64,000 bases of DNA, from contig JABYQS010000067.1 in assembly GCA_022592435.1 (NCBI GenBank), positions 62,001 through 126,000 of the forward strand, in the 5' to 3' direction. Below are positions 46,763 through 59,109 of the stretch, piece by piece. Every line of letters starts with the position of its first letter. The first letter of the stretch is position 1. This stretch comes from Cerioporus squamosus (taxonomy: Eukaryota > Basidiomycota > Agaricomycetes > Polyporales > Polyporaceae). Under the pieces are notes generated by a model, which was not told the origin of the DNA, did not search any database, and worked only from the letters and a program-made list of their open reading frames with translations. The position numbers and the translations under genes were made by a program.

Positions 46763-49700
46763 ATGTCCTCCACGTACCTCGGGGAGGAGACGCAATCCTT
46801 AGCTTCATTGCAGGAGAACCTGGAGAAGCTAGCCGCAGTAGACGCGGAGAAGCATGGTGAGCGCCGCACTGGTGTGTTGCTCCGTATCTTCCCTGACGAG
46901 CAACTCGGATATGTAGTAGTGAACCATGAGTCTAGCCCGCACTACGGTCAACACTTCGTCATTCCGGAAGCGGAGTTTGACGATCCGAACTTTGACCCTG
47001 ATGTGGTGATGCTTGGTGAGTGCATCGCTCAGTGACTGGCCGCAGGAGGTGGACTGAGAGGTGCGTTGTTGCGAAGATGACGACTCCCCATATCCCGAAG
47101 TCCGCTCTGCGGTAGCGAACACGGATGACCCGGACATGCCGGTCAACACTTTGCGTGCTTGGGTCATTGGGATCCTGTGGTCAATCATACTCCCCGGCAT
47201 GAATCAATTCTTCTTCTTCCGATATCCTTCCATCACCGTCACTGGGGTAAGCTTTTGTCTCATGATTCTACGCCACACGGAAAACAACTGTCCTTCAACC
47301 CCCCTTCTAGATCACGGCACAACTGCTGTCGTACCCACTCGGCCGACTATGGGCATACGCCATGCCGCCAGTCAGGATATTCGGAGTGTCTCTCAATCCC
47401 GGACCGTTCACGGTGAAGGAGCACGTCTTGATCACGATCATGGCCAACGTCGGATTTCAGTCTGCATACGCGGTTAGTCCATCGACCCGAAGCACTTGCC
47501 TCATATGCTCACTGCGCTGTAGACTGACATTATCGCCGTCCAACGCGTGTTTTACAACCAAGTGTATAGTTTCGCGTACCAGTGGATGCTGATCATGTCT
47601 ACACAGTTGGTATGTGCACAGACCACCTTCGCTGAGGCTCCACTTAACCTTCCTCGCAGATCGGGTTCTCCATCGGCGGTATCGCACGTCGCTTCCTCGT
47701 CTCACCCCCTTCCATGATCTGGCCAACCAACCTGGTCACCTGCGCTCTTTTCAACACCCTCCACTCCCAACAATACGCTGGCATCGGCGGCCACGGCGGC
47801 ATGTCCCGCGAACGGTTCTTCTTCTACGCATTCCTGGGCTCCTTCCTCTGGTTCTTCTTCCCTGGCTACATCTTCCAGGCGCTCAGTTACTTCAACTGGG
47901 TCTGCTGGATCGCACCCAAGAACATCGTGGTCAACCAGCTCTTCGGATACTACACCGGGCTCGGCATGTCGCTCGTCACCTTCGACTGGTCACAGATTGC
48001 GTACAGCGGTATCGGCTCCCCCCTCGCGACCCCATGGTGGGCGGGTGCGAACGTCGCCGTCGGCTTCGTTGTCTTCTTCTGGGTAGTCACCCCGATCATC
48101 TACTACACCAACACGTGGTACTCGCAGTATATGCCGATGTCCACCCGCACGTCCTACGACAACACTGGCAAGGTATACGACGTCAAGCGTATTCTGTCTC
48201 CCCAAGCTACCCTCGACATCAAGAAGTATCGAGAGTATTCTCCCTTGTTCCTCTCGACTACGTTCGCCATGACGTACGGGCTCTCCTTCGCCGCGATCAC
48301 CGCGACTATCATGCACACGATCCTATACTTCCGGAAGCAGATCTGGATACAGAGTCGCAGGTCGCTGTCGGAACAGCCGGACGTCCATGCCCGCCTCATG
48401 TCGAGGTACCCGCAGGTTCCGGAGTGGTGGTACTCCATTATCTTTGGTGCGTATCTCGTCCTCTGACTTGGACGTTTAAGAGACGTACTGAGCCTTGAGC
48501 GTGCTAGTGACCATGTTCGTTTTCGCCGTCATCTCGATCGAGGTCTGGGACACCCAGATGCCGGTTTGGGCACTCGTGCTGGGCCTGCTACTCTGTACGT
48601 CCCGTCTTGATCTCATCCTGCCGCCCTTTGACTCGATTCCCCATCCTAGCCTTTGTCTACACCATCCCCGTTGGGATGATTCAAGCTATCACGAACCAGC
48701 AGATCGGCTTGAAGTACGTCTCCCAACTTTACCTGGTCGTCCGAGTGCTCAGCGATTTTCAGTGTGTTTGCTGAGCTCATCATTGGATACGCGCTTCCCG
48801 GCCGGCCGATCGCAATGATGATGTTCAAGACTTTCGGCTACACCACGATGACTCAGGCCTTGCAGTTCACTTCGGACTTCAAGCTCGGTCATTATATGAA
48901 AGTTCCGTACGTACCGTGCAGAAAGCCCTACATTTAGTTCATCGCTCACCTCCGGCTTCACTGTCAGACCACGAGCCATGTTCTATACCCAGGTGGTCGC
49001 CGCCACCATCGCATGTACCGTGCAGCTTGGCGTCCAGACCTGGATGTTCAGCCACATCCCGAACATGTGCGACCCAGGCCAGAAGGACCGCTTTATTTGT
49101 CCCTCGACGGAAGTCTTCGGGACTGCGTCGGTAATCTGGGGCGTCATCGGGCCCCAGCGGCAATTTTCCCAGGGCGAGATCTACTACGGACTCGTCTACT
49201 TCTTCCTCATCGGCGCAATCTGTCCGCTCGCGGCATACCTCATCTCGCTGCGGTGGCAGAACTCGTTCTTGCGCTACGTCAACTTCCCCGTAATCTTCAA
49301 CGGCACGCAATGGATTCCACCTGCTTCGGCGGTTAACTACGTCCCCTGGACGATCGTCGGCTTCATCTTCAACTACGTCATCCGACGTCGTCATTTCTCT
49401 TGGTGGACGAAGTATAACTGTGAGTGATACCCAGGACGTCGTCCCGACCATGTCGCTGATGTACGCGCGCTGGATGCAGATATCCTGTCCGCGGGCTTGG
49501 ACGCGGGAGTAGCGATCTCTATCATCTTCATCTACTTCTGCCTGCAGTACCCCGCGAACGGCTCTATAGGCGCGAACACCATCCAGACGTGGTGGGGTAA
49601 CACCGTTGCTACCAACACGGCGGATTACGGTGTGAAGGGCGCGGGCACGCCGCTGTTGGCTGTCCCTCCCGGCAGCACGTTCGGGTGAGTCAAACCTATG

Positions 49701-49771
49701 CTTGTTCATATTCGTTGACACGGGGCGATGACTAACTGCCCGTTGCTCCTCACAGGCCTTCGAAGTGGTAG
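46763..49771 (+). CDS. OPT-family oligopeptide transporter (second of two)
   Basis: Close paralogue of the transporter at 35057: same [51 protein letters not shown] blocks and similar intron positions. It adds a short intron before the final Pro-Ser-Lys-Trp end (TFG...PSKW, stop at 49769-49771). The region 46857-47074 is uncertain. The first exon reads open through a GTGAGC donor-like site, but a splice from about 47,014 to 47,074 is needed to reach the DDSPYPEV core. One more intron near 48,450-48,510 interrupts the PEWWYSIIF...VTMFVFAVISIEV segment. Same strand as its paralogue, separated by the glycosidase, a tRNA and the AT-hook gene. Role: peptide uptake at the plasma membrane. Confidence 0.9.
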
Positions 49772-50639
49772 ATGAGTAGACGTGTTGCTGGGGTCATCTT
49801 GGGTAGTGTACATTATTGTTAGGTTATCACGTTGCTGTCTGTTATCGGATGTTTTGTTGTACTCTGTTAGGTAGCGTTACATTACAATCCCATAAGCCAC
49901 TCGGTGTCTGCGCCCCTGTGTCGTGAAAGGCTGGGAGGGCCCCGGAAGTCCTATGTCTGGGTGGGTAACCTCCCGATATTGTGCAGAATGTGCCGGCTTT
50001 CGAGTGAACATCCAGCCTGAAAAGCTCAAGACTGCGCCCTTTGTACAGCTCGAGCCACACAAGTACTTTCCTGCATCGTCCTTCTCTTCTTCAATATTGT
50101 GGGTTTGGGCGGAGGCGAAGCGCTAAGCATCCCGACTGCCCAGACAAGCCCGAGGGCTGTGAACCTGGGTTACGTAACAGGTAGGTTGCCAAGCCTAAGT
50201 TGGACTGAGGCTGTGCACATATATACTGGCAGCGGAAGCCGGAGCATCCGCTCAACATATACTCGCCTCTTACCGTCATGGCACACGCAGGTATGTGGAC
50301 AGTGACTGTAACGATCTGGCTCGAAAAGTGATGTGCACGTCCTTCAGGTCGTCTTTCAGTCGTATGGGCTTCTGTCTGCGCGCTCTCCCTTCTCCCAAGC
50401 GCGCATGCGTATTGTTTCAGAGATGAGTGAGTGGCATTTCTCACCGGTTCAGAGGGATGCCTAGGCGCACAACTCCTTTGATAGTCATGCGAGATATGAT
50501 GCATTGCGGTTATACATGATACATGGAAGCCATATGGGAAGGGACTGCAGATGCATCTCCATCAATGTGCATGAACTCGGAGCAGTAGCGTCTACCGTTT
50601 CTCAACGACACTGCCCTGCAGCAATCACTGACTTCGTCA

Positions 50640-51164
50640 CTTCAGATTTGGCCGTGAACGGTGCACTATATCTACTGCAGCTCGCGTTGGCATTGCGATA
50701 GCTACGTGTGAGTGTCGCCCATACCTTCCGTCAACCTTCGTAGCTCACCAAGTAGCAGTCGCTGCTATTATGATCGTCTTTGGCATCATCCGGAGCATGC
50801 GAGGCAGAGCTGCTCGGCGGCAGAACCTGGCATATGTTAACACCGCCGCGGTAGCTGGAGCTGTTCCTCCTCCTGGACCTCCCCCTGGTTATCCACCTCC
50901 AGGCGGGTATGCGCCAAACAACTACTATCCGCAAGGCGGGCAGTCCCCATATGCCGCTCCAGGGTACGCGCCGCAGTATCCTCCTCAAACGTATTCGGTG
51001 AGTATTCCATGCATCAGTTAGCAGGGACGTGCTGACACCGAAGACAGCCTCAGCCAGGCAACATCCAAGATTATGCACCTCCGGCAGGTCCGCCGCCGGG
51101 CCACCCACCGCAATACTATGCACCTCCTCCTGGCCCTCCGCCTACTGGAGACCAGAAGGCTTAA
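50640..51164 (+). CDS. Small membrane protein with Pro/Gly/Tyr-rich tail, 5' end not resolved
   Basis: Visible exons: a part ending at 50707, 50759-50997 and 51048-51164, with introns of 51 and 50 nt in matching phases. It reads a hydrophobic helix (RVGIAIATFAAIMIVFGII), a basic stop-transfer stretch RSMRGRAARRQ, then a tail of PPPG(Y/H)PP and YAPP repeats ending TGDQKA. This layout (one membrane helix, basic flank, PY-rich cytosolic tail) resembles the RCR1/RCR2-like small fungal proteins, but similarity is in layout and composition only. PPxY-like motifs could bind Rsp5-type ubiquitin ligases. The start codon must lie in an upstream exon that I could not find. Confidence 0.5.
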
Positions 51165-51620
51165 TGAGCTCGTTGCTGAGACTGAGCGCGATCACTGTGT
51201 TAACGTTACGATTGACAATGATGAACGACGCATTGTACGATTACCTTCTATACTTCTGTCAATGGAGTTTGGACAACCTGGAGACTTCCCTGCTTTCCTG
51301 ATCCTTGTTTGCTTCTCAGCAACTTCTCAGACTGCTAAATTCGACCATCATGTGGCCAAGATGGCTCGCAACGTTCTGACTGTCGCAGGCGTTGTCGAGC
51401 AAGCCTGGAAGCTCGGAGCCGGCATGGGCTTTGTTCCGCATGAATAAGAGTCCCTGGGCGTTCCAGCTGTTGACAACGACTGTGACGGTGACGACGGGAA
51501 TTATTGCCGCCGCGTGGCTCGCTTGCCATCATCATTTCCCCCTCTCGGTTCCCACCACCATCGTCCTCGTCGTTCTCGCCGTGCTCGAGCTCAGGACCCC
51601 CTCCACTCTCTTATTCCTTA

Positions 51621-54600
51621 ATGCCGAGCTTGTTCTCTCGTGCCCGGACCACCTCGACTCCCACAAAGAAAACTGCGTTCGACCTCGGGCTACACGACGA
51701 ATTTGGGAGGATCACCAGCAGAGGCTCCGCCAGGCACGCCGTCCAGCAGCAGCTCTCCGCCAGCACCAAGAAGGGGAACAAGAAGGACGCAGGCAAGGCC
51801 GCAGGCAAGGCGCGATCACCTGGCGCGGCGGATGATGAGCAGGTCGACTTCGGGCTCCCTGACGGGAGCTTCCTCCCCCTGAGCCTCGAAAAGCCGCGGT
51901 ACGAGCATCCTGAAGACCCCACGCACGCAGTCGCGCAACCGCACGACTATGGGTACCTCTCATACGGGAGACACGTCGTTCTGGGGCTCGAGGAGGTCGC
52001 AAGGCTGGTGGACGTTGTGGGAGACGAGCTCGGCACGCGTGGATTGACAATCCCGTTTATCTTTTCAACGTTGGCCCTCGATGTGTCTGCGTCGGCCGTC
52101 AAGAGGCTCATACAGACGTTCCTCAAGACGTGTAGCAGGCCGTCGTCTGAGGCAGACAGGCAGTGGCGGGAGGAGGCGCGGTTGGCAGGCCCACACGAAC
52201 TGGGGATGGCGCTGAGGTGGGGCTTGGCGAGGGTCGTACGTTGGGAGGGCGGACAGGAGGTGCGCGGGCTCGTCTCATACGACGCATACATGCAATGGAG
52301 GGATACTGAAGCTGGTGTGTTTTCCCGTCGCTCGTTGGGTGCGCCCCTGGATGCTGATTGAACCGTCCTCCCTCATATGCTGTTCATCCGTGCGCTCTAT
52401 CGCTCGCTGTCCCCGCCCTTTTGTCGTGACCTGGACGTGCTGCAGCGTTGAACTACCCGGGGATGCACTTCACATCCTTCCTCGAACCTCTGGAGCCCCT
52501 TTTGCGTCAGCTGCTTGTTGGGCTGTTCACATTACTGAGTCGCTTCACCGCACATTCTGCGTCTTCCGGGCACACCCCGCCCACTCTCTCACCGCTGTTC
52601 GGTCCACTCTTGTTTGGCCTGGGGCCTTCCACGCTTAACTTCCACCATGCATATCTTCACTATCTCCGCGCAACGACCGCAACCGAACATCTCATTCTTG
52701 CATTCATTCGATGGCAGGATGCAAAGGCCAGCGCCGTAGCGCCGGCTATGGGCATCCCCACCCGCCTCAAGGCCTGGATCCAGGGTTACCCGGCCATGCT
52801 GCCAGCACCTGTGGGGAAGAACGACCGTCCCCAGCCTCGCCGTGGCGCCCGTACCGTACGCGTCCTCAACGTACGTCGCAACGTTCGAATGTATTCGCCT
52901 GACCTCGTGAAGACCTCGGCGTCCTGGGCCCATCGACCGAGGGGGTCGGTAACTAACGCGTCGGAGCGCTCGTTCGCCGGCTCGAAGGAATGGGAACGGA
53001 TTGCCCCACCGACGCTCAAGCTCCCGCCGCGCTACTCAGATGCATACAAGAAACGGATGGACCTTCCACCGAACTTCCATCCGGATACTGGCGCTGGATC
53101 AACCTCGAGCCACCCACCTTCTTCACTGTCGTCCTCCATCTCTTCTACGTCGTCGGTCAGCTCAACGCTCTTCGAGGACAAGGAAGGCGAAGAGCGCTTC
53201 CGCAGCTTGACAGATCTGAAGTGGGGCGAGTTCGAGACGATGGGTTTCGGCAGCGTTGTGGCGGATGAGAAGAAGCTGCAGTTCGATTTGACGGAAAGTG
53301 CGCGGGCGGTACGTGCTTCCATTCTGAGCATGTAGTTGGCGGCAATGCTGATGTCCACATGCACCTGTCCATTCCAGGCTCGTGCCGCAAAGCGTGCCAC
53401 CCTCAATTGGCAGGACTTCTCGTCATCTGGCTTCTCTCGCACGGATGCGCACCTCAGCGCCACGTTGCAGTTTAGTGCGCCAGTAGCCAACACAATCACC
53501 TCGTGGCCGACACACCAGGCGGAGATGCACCGCAAGCTCAAGAAAACGCAGAAGGCCCTCCCGGCATTCGGCTGGGATACTGAGCCGGTCTTGGGTGGTG
53601 AGGAAGTTATGGAGGAGGCTTTCGTGGACGTGTTCTGCGATCTCATCTATGGCGGTGGATGGATGGATGATGAACGTCGTGAAGAGACGGATCGAGAATG
53701 CAACTGGGCACTGGTGAGTGCAGTCGTACGTCATCCCGGTGGGCATGATCTCATCCCCGGGTATAGGTTGAGTTCAAGTCCCTCCCCGTGTCTCGCACGA
53801 CGGCTTCTGGCACCGCCGACCCGCGCACTTCCACTACCCTCATTCTCTTCGAAGAGTTCGTCCCCTACGAGTACCGTCAGCAGCTCGCCTCTTCCGGCGG
53901 GAACAGACGGAGACTGCCGTCACTCTTTTCCTCGACGAACAAGTCCAAACAGTGGAAGCCTGCGTCCACGCTGAACGGCCGCCCATATGTGGTCGGTGCA
54001 GTGCCCCACAGCCCAAGTTACCGCGAAGTCGAGTTCGAAGGTCTCCTACGTTCGAATGGCAGCGCGACTAAAGTCATATCTCTGCATCGTAGTCCCGACA
54101 AGGAGCGTTCGACTCCTCCCAGTGCTGTTGCGACTCCCGGGCATGAGCTTCAGACGAATCCCCTGATCAAAGTGACAAGTCCTGCGGCCAAACCACATTT
54201 CTTGACCCCTGTGCGCACCGACTCACCCACTCCTACTCCCAGGATGCCCGCGAGCCCGCTGGAGAGTGGGAAGAAAGGCTCTCGCTTTCGCCTCCCAACC
54301 GGACTTCCCTCCAGCCCGTCTCCCGTGAAGAGAGCCGGACTTGCCCCCACAGAGTATGACCCTGTGGAGTTCGACACTCGCATTGCGAGCTTTGACGATG
54401 AGGAGCCTGTCAAGCGAAAGCATAATCGGCGACGGTCGAAGGACGACGCGTGGGTCGACATACTGGTCGCAAATACCAATCGTCGGATGCCGGGTCAGGA
54501 TGCGGAGTTGCGCAATGGACTGAAGGGAGGCCGGTCGGATCCGGAGCTCGCGAGCCAGGAAGTCTCCGAGGTGCTTGCCGCCGTGCGCGCTCGTTTCTCA

Positions 54601-55383
54601 GACGAGGAAGACGAGGGCATGGAGCCTGTTGCTGGACCCAGCGGAGGCGAGACGTCGACGTTGCATGAGTCCATTCTAGACCACGACCAACAGGAGGCTG
54701 ATTCCTTGCGGTACGGTGACGATGACGATGATGAATCCCTGAAGACCACGCCGAAGAAGCGGCTAGGTTACTTCGATCTGCATCCAGATCGCCGTCCTCC
54801 CACGATTCCGGATGACCCTCGCGATCGTCTCGAGCGGCCTTCGTATGAGAGCGACACCTCAACCGACAACCCCTACACCGCTGCGACTGTCAGGTCTCGC
54901 AACCTTGCCGTACGAGACAACGCGGATCTCCTCAGACAATCTGCTGCTTCCGAATACGAGTCCGACCCTGAGCCTGTCCATGTTGGCTCGCAGGCTATCC
55001 CCCGCGATGTCAAGAAGACCCTTCCTTCGGCGCCCGAGAACACGACTGCGCCCTCGCTCCCTAACAAGTCGGCTGCGAGTAAGACGGCGAGCCTCATCGA
55101 GATGTATCGCGAGCGCGAACGCCTGGCTCAAACAAGCCCAATCCCTTCCTCCCGTCTCCCCGTCCGCCAAGCGTCGCTCCAGAATGGTCGGGAACGCTCT
55201 ACCTCCCCTTTGCCTGCCGTCCCGTCGCCCGTTGCGGCCGCTCCTGCCGACCTCCCGGAGATCGAAGAGCCCGCGGATGACAAGGTGAGCGTCGAAGATA
55301 TTCCAATTGATCTTCCCACTCGCTACGTGCATGGCGCACCTCTTCACAACGTCCTGGAGGAACCGGAGGAAGAGGAGGCGTAG
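51621..55383 (+). CDS. Msb1/Mug8-domain protein, cell polarity and morphogenesis
   Basis: Known: fungal Msb1/Mug8 domain proteins act with Cdc42/Rho and Pkc1-pathway proteins at sites of growth. Exons 51621-52314, 52446-53308, 53378-53713, 53767-55383 give 1,169 residues and all phases fit. After a basic Ser/Thr-rich start, residues about 60-700 hold the conserved domain: VDFGLPDGSFLPLSLEKPRY, YGYLSYGRHVVLGLEEVARL, then a helical region with a RhoGAP-like pattern, up to LILFEEFVPYEYRQQLA. The last ~450 residues are low-complexity, rich in Ser, Pro and Asp/Glu and with Lys-Lys-Arg clusters, as usual for scaffold tails. Best matched by the domain's distinctive wording rather than by any active site. 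Confidence 0.85.
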
Positions 55384-56527
55384 CGCACCTTCTCCACGAC
55401 GGTTGCTCTATTGCTACGTCCCTTTCCACCTTGTCCCTCCTCACTCCCTTCCCATTTGCATTCCGCCCTGCGTCGGCCGACTCTGAAATATCGTATCGTA
55501 TCCAGCACCGGTGAACGATCCGGCCTACTCCGCATACCGCATACCGCCTACGCGTACCGCACGCCCACATTACCCAGCTCTTCCCTATTGCTGCTCCTTG
55601 CTCCGTCTATCTCGTGGTCTGGTATATTTCCTGTCATTCCAATGTGCGTATTGTGAAACAAGCGTTTGCTCCAACTACTGCCTGCTACTACATCGTACAT
55701 ATTCACCGCATTCCTTCCTGAAGATACCACGGAGCTCCGGGCACCCGGCGAGGCCCCGCTCAACTACGTACCTTACTCGTTCATTTTGTGTCCTGGTCCG
55801 GCCCTCTCTCTACGTGCGCGTACGCTCTCCCTCCCGGGGCACCATGTGTCGTGCTCGCTCCCACCTACCATCTCGCTGTCCTATACACTATGTCCTCCCT
55901 CCCTCTGCTATGTTGTGCGAATTCTCTACCTCCTTCTGAATCTATGTCACACGTGCTGCATCGGACTCCTAGTCACTGGTGGTTACATAGGCACTAGTCT
56001 TTCCGTTGTCTCGGTGGTGGCCACAGCTGATGACACCTATGGTTTTGCGACGGACGTTGATGTTGTTTTAACTTTATCGTTGAATACATTCTCAAGCACT
56101 GTAGTCAGGCATAACTCGAACGCTCTGGGTAAGCCACCACACAATTGCGGCCTACTCTTGAGGGCAAGGACTATTTGACCGCTGGGAAAGTGGACAAGAC
56201 GCGCTATGTGTGCTGCTGGCTTGTTGACATGGCCTGAAACTACTGGTGCCGCAATACTGGTCGGACTTTGGCTCAGTCTTGGCCCTTCACAGTTGACTTC
56301 GATGTCCTTTCAGGTCATCACCGCGGTCGACAGATATGTGAACTCAATTACAACCTGCTGAATTGAAGGCATCCTTGGTGGGTCTCCGAGATAGCATGCG
56401 GTCATGGAGAGACCACTTTAACCACCCCTCCTGTCACAATGCACCGCGACGTGACCTTCTGGACTAGTCCTTCGCTCGCACAGACGCGGAACACTGTTTC
56501 CTTCCCACCCCCCACATCGTCCGAGTC
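55384..56527. other. Intergenic region, no gene seen
   Basis: About 1.1 kb of C/T-rich then A/T-richer sequence between the Msb1-type gene and the methyltransferase. The 55666-56178 frame (170 codons) has no coding pattern or splice support. Presumed 3' UTR of one gene and promoter of the next. Confidence 0.6.
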
Positions 56528-57386
56528 ATGAGGATCTCTGCGGCATTCGCTCCGATCCTTCACCATTTCGGCCTCGTGTTTCAAGTGGCCTTCGTGCCCA
56601 CAGTCGTTGCCATCTTGAAGTCACCTCTCCTCATCATACGTCCCCGTGAGCTCTCTAGGGTCTTCATGTCCCATGTCTGGAAGACATTCGGGGACGGCAT
56701 CGACGAGAGCGGTCGTCCGGTCAAGGAGGAGCTCATAAGGAAGAACTCGTATGGCGTCGTACTTGACATTGGGGCCGGTACGTCTTCTCGTGATGTCGTC
56801 GTCGTTGTAAGTGTCCACGAATGCTCATCAATTATGGCCCGCATGCGCAGGGCATGGGCATACCGCACTATACTTGGATCCCACCAAGGTTACGATATAT
56901 GTCGCGCTCGAGCCGAACGTGCTCATGCACTCAGAAATCCGCACCCTCGCCGCTACCAAGGGATTTACGGAGGCGGCTGGGAACCTCGCCATACTGCCCT
57001 ATAGCGCCGAGCACGTCTCACTCATCGTCTCCGCCTTGGGCGGCCCCAACACTGTCGACACCATGATCTCCATCCTCACTCTGTGCTCCATTCCCGACCC
57101 TGAGCGCACTCTCGAGGTGCTCGTGCGGGACGTGCTCAAGCCCGGAGGGACCTTCGTGTTCTATGAGCACGTCCTGAGCCCCCTGGAGGATGTTGCCTGG
57201 TGGCAGCGATTCTGGACGCCCGTGTGGAAGCACACGCTTGACGGCTGCCGTCTCGACCGTCCGACGCATGTGTGGGTGGCAAAGATGGATGCGTGGAAGG
57301 AGGCTAGTGTATGGGGCCAGGAAGGTGAAGAGGAGCCTGAACATCTCTTATGGCACAGGATTGGGCGGTTCGTCAAGAGAGATTAG
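56528..57386 (+). CDS. METTL7-like class I SAM-dependent methyltransferase
   Basis: Two exons, 56528-56777 and 56851-57386, give 261 residues, close to the usual METTL7-like length. N-terminal hydrophobic segment (about residues 12-40) probably anchors it to a membrane. The SAM-binding motif I VVLDIGAGHGHT is split by the intron (G|GG); later come VALEPN, VLKPGGTFVFYEHV and DGCRLDRPTHVW, the last typical of METTL7-like proteins. Substrate unknown: human relatives methylate thiols, and fungal ones are uncharacterised to my knowledge. Ends 177 bp from the stop of the reductase on the other strand. Confidence 0.85.
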
Positions 57387-57562
57387 CACCCCTGCATGAT
57401 GTGGTTCTATCGCCGCACCGATTTCTACCCTTATGCACCGCACGGTAAAGCTACATAGCCAGGAAGTTCGGCAGCATTTGTGAGTAGGGAGTAAGACTAG
57501 AAGGTGTGATTAAGGTACTGGCGGTCCATGCGCAGATCAACGAGAAGGTTCAGTGGTACATT

Positions 57563-59109
57563 TCAGGAAGTTGGAGTCCTGACCTTCGCTAAGAAGTCGC
57601 GCGCCTCCTCCCAGCTCATACGCTCTCGCTCCTTGCCCATCTCCTCGCCCCTCTTGATTTCCTCCGCGTTCACCTTCTTCCAATCCTCAAAGTCAGTCAC
57701 TCGCCCCTCCTTCAGGCCCGCGTCCACCTCGGGCGGGATGGTGTCCAAGTCCACCTCCTTCGGCAGAACCTCGACAGCCTCAGCCGCCGCTGCCTCATCC
57801 GCCGCGGAATGCGGTGCCCCAGCAGCCGTCGTCTGCACGTCCTCCCCGGGGAAGTGGTCGCGGAGGATGGTATCGGTGACGGCGTACGCGTCCATCATCG
57901 TGCTCGCGAGCACCCCGCGCGCACCCATCGCCGCCCAGCCGCTCGCGTAGACGTTCCGCACCACACGCCCGTCGGGGCTCACGACGCGCCCGCTGACCGT
58001 CCGCAGGTGGCCTAGTGCGGGGTCGTACCACGGCAGAGAGGGCTCGGAGCGGTGCCCCAGCGAGGTGATGACGAGGTCGGTCTCCAGCGTCGACGACTCG
58101 CCCGTCGGCACGGCACGCGAGGACGGGTCGAGCATCGTGTGGGCGAGCGTTAGCCGGGCCTTGTCGGTGGGAGAGGCGGGGGCAGTGAGGCCGGTGGGCG
58201 AGCGGAAGAAGTCGAGCGACCACGTCTTCTTCGTCGAGCCCGGCTTATTCTTCGACCCTTTCTGCAGAAGCTGCAGTGTACGGGACTGCTGCCTTGTGAG
58301 CGTACCGGCCTCCGCTGACGTCAGGAGCGCATGATCAAGCGGGACCATCGATGAGTCGGGGAGATTCATCATTTCGCGCAGCTCCTTGGTTGTGAACGCG
58401 GCCTGCAGCGGACCGCGTCGGCCGACGATGGATACGTGCTGGACGGCGGAGCGCCGGAGGACGTCAAGGACGGGCGTGGGTACGTCGTACTGGGCGAGGT
58501 GGTCGGGTGGTGTGAGGAGCATGCGCGCAACGTCGAGAGAGACGTTGCCCTGGCCGATTAGTGTGACATGTGAGGTCCGCTCGAGTGGGGGCGGGAATGG
58601 TTTCGACGGATGTTGGGTGTACCAGTGCACCATGGACAGTGCAGGGACACAGTACTGCGAAGGCGGGAGGGCGGGGTGCAGGATCGGGACAGTGCATCCG
58701 GTCGAGTAGAGGACGTGAGTGTAGTGTGGAAGTAGCGCCTCGAGCGGGAGAGGGAGCGCGTGTGAGAGGGGCGATGTGGGCCCAACGTTGACGTTCCCGA
58801 AGAAACGCAGTCTGGGATCTGTCGCTGCCTCATCAAACTTGTGCGTACAGTTCTACATGTCATACCGTGTCGATTAGTACCAGATGCGGAGCCTCAAGCA
58901 AGTCTGCAGATGGGACGTACCTTAACTTCTGGATGGTCTGGCGCGACGCCGTACCGGACCAAACCATAAGGAGCCCAGAGGCGGTCGTAGAGGTGTATCT
59001 TCAGCGAGGACGCATGGGGCCCTGACCGGGGTAGCAGCGAGAGCAGTCGTGACGCGACATAGAAGGACGAAGGGCCTGCGCCCACTATGGCCAATTTGAG
59101 TGGTGCCAT
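57563..59109 (-). CDS. NADPH:adrenodoxin/ferredoxin reductase (Arh1/FDXR type), mitochondrial
   Basis: Passes electrons from NADPH through FAD to a mitochondrial ferredoxin for Fe-S cluster, haem A and related syntheses. Two exons, 59109-58921 and 58852-57563, encode 492 residues. FAD motif AIVGAGPSSFY, then YGLVRYGVAPDHPEVKNC split exactly at the intron, NADP-binding LIGQGNVSLDVARML, GRRGPLQAAFTTKELREM, and the C-terminal GWAAMGARGVLASTMMDA. The ATG at 59109 lies only six codons before the FAD motif, so no mitochondrial presequence is encoded in this exon; it may be in an unseen upstream exon. A GTG three codons earlier was not used. C-terminal ~100 residues are acidic and basic mixed, as in family. 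Confidence 0.92.
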
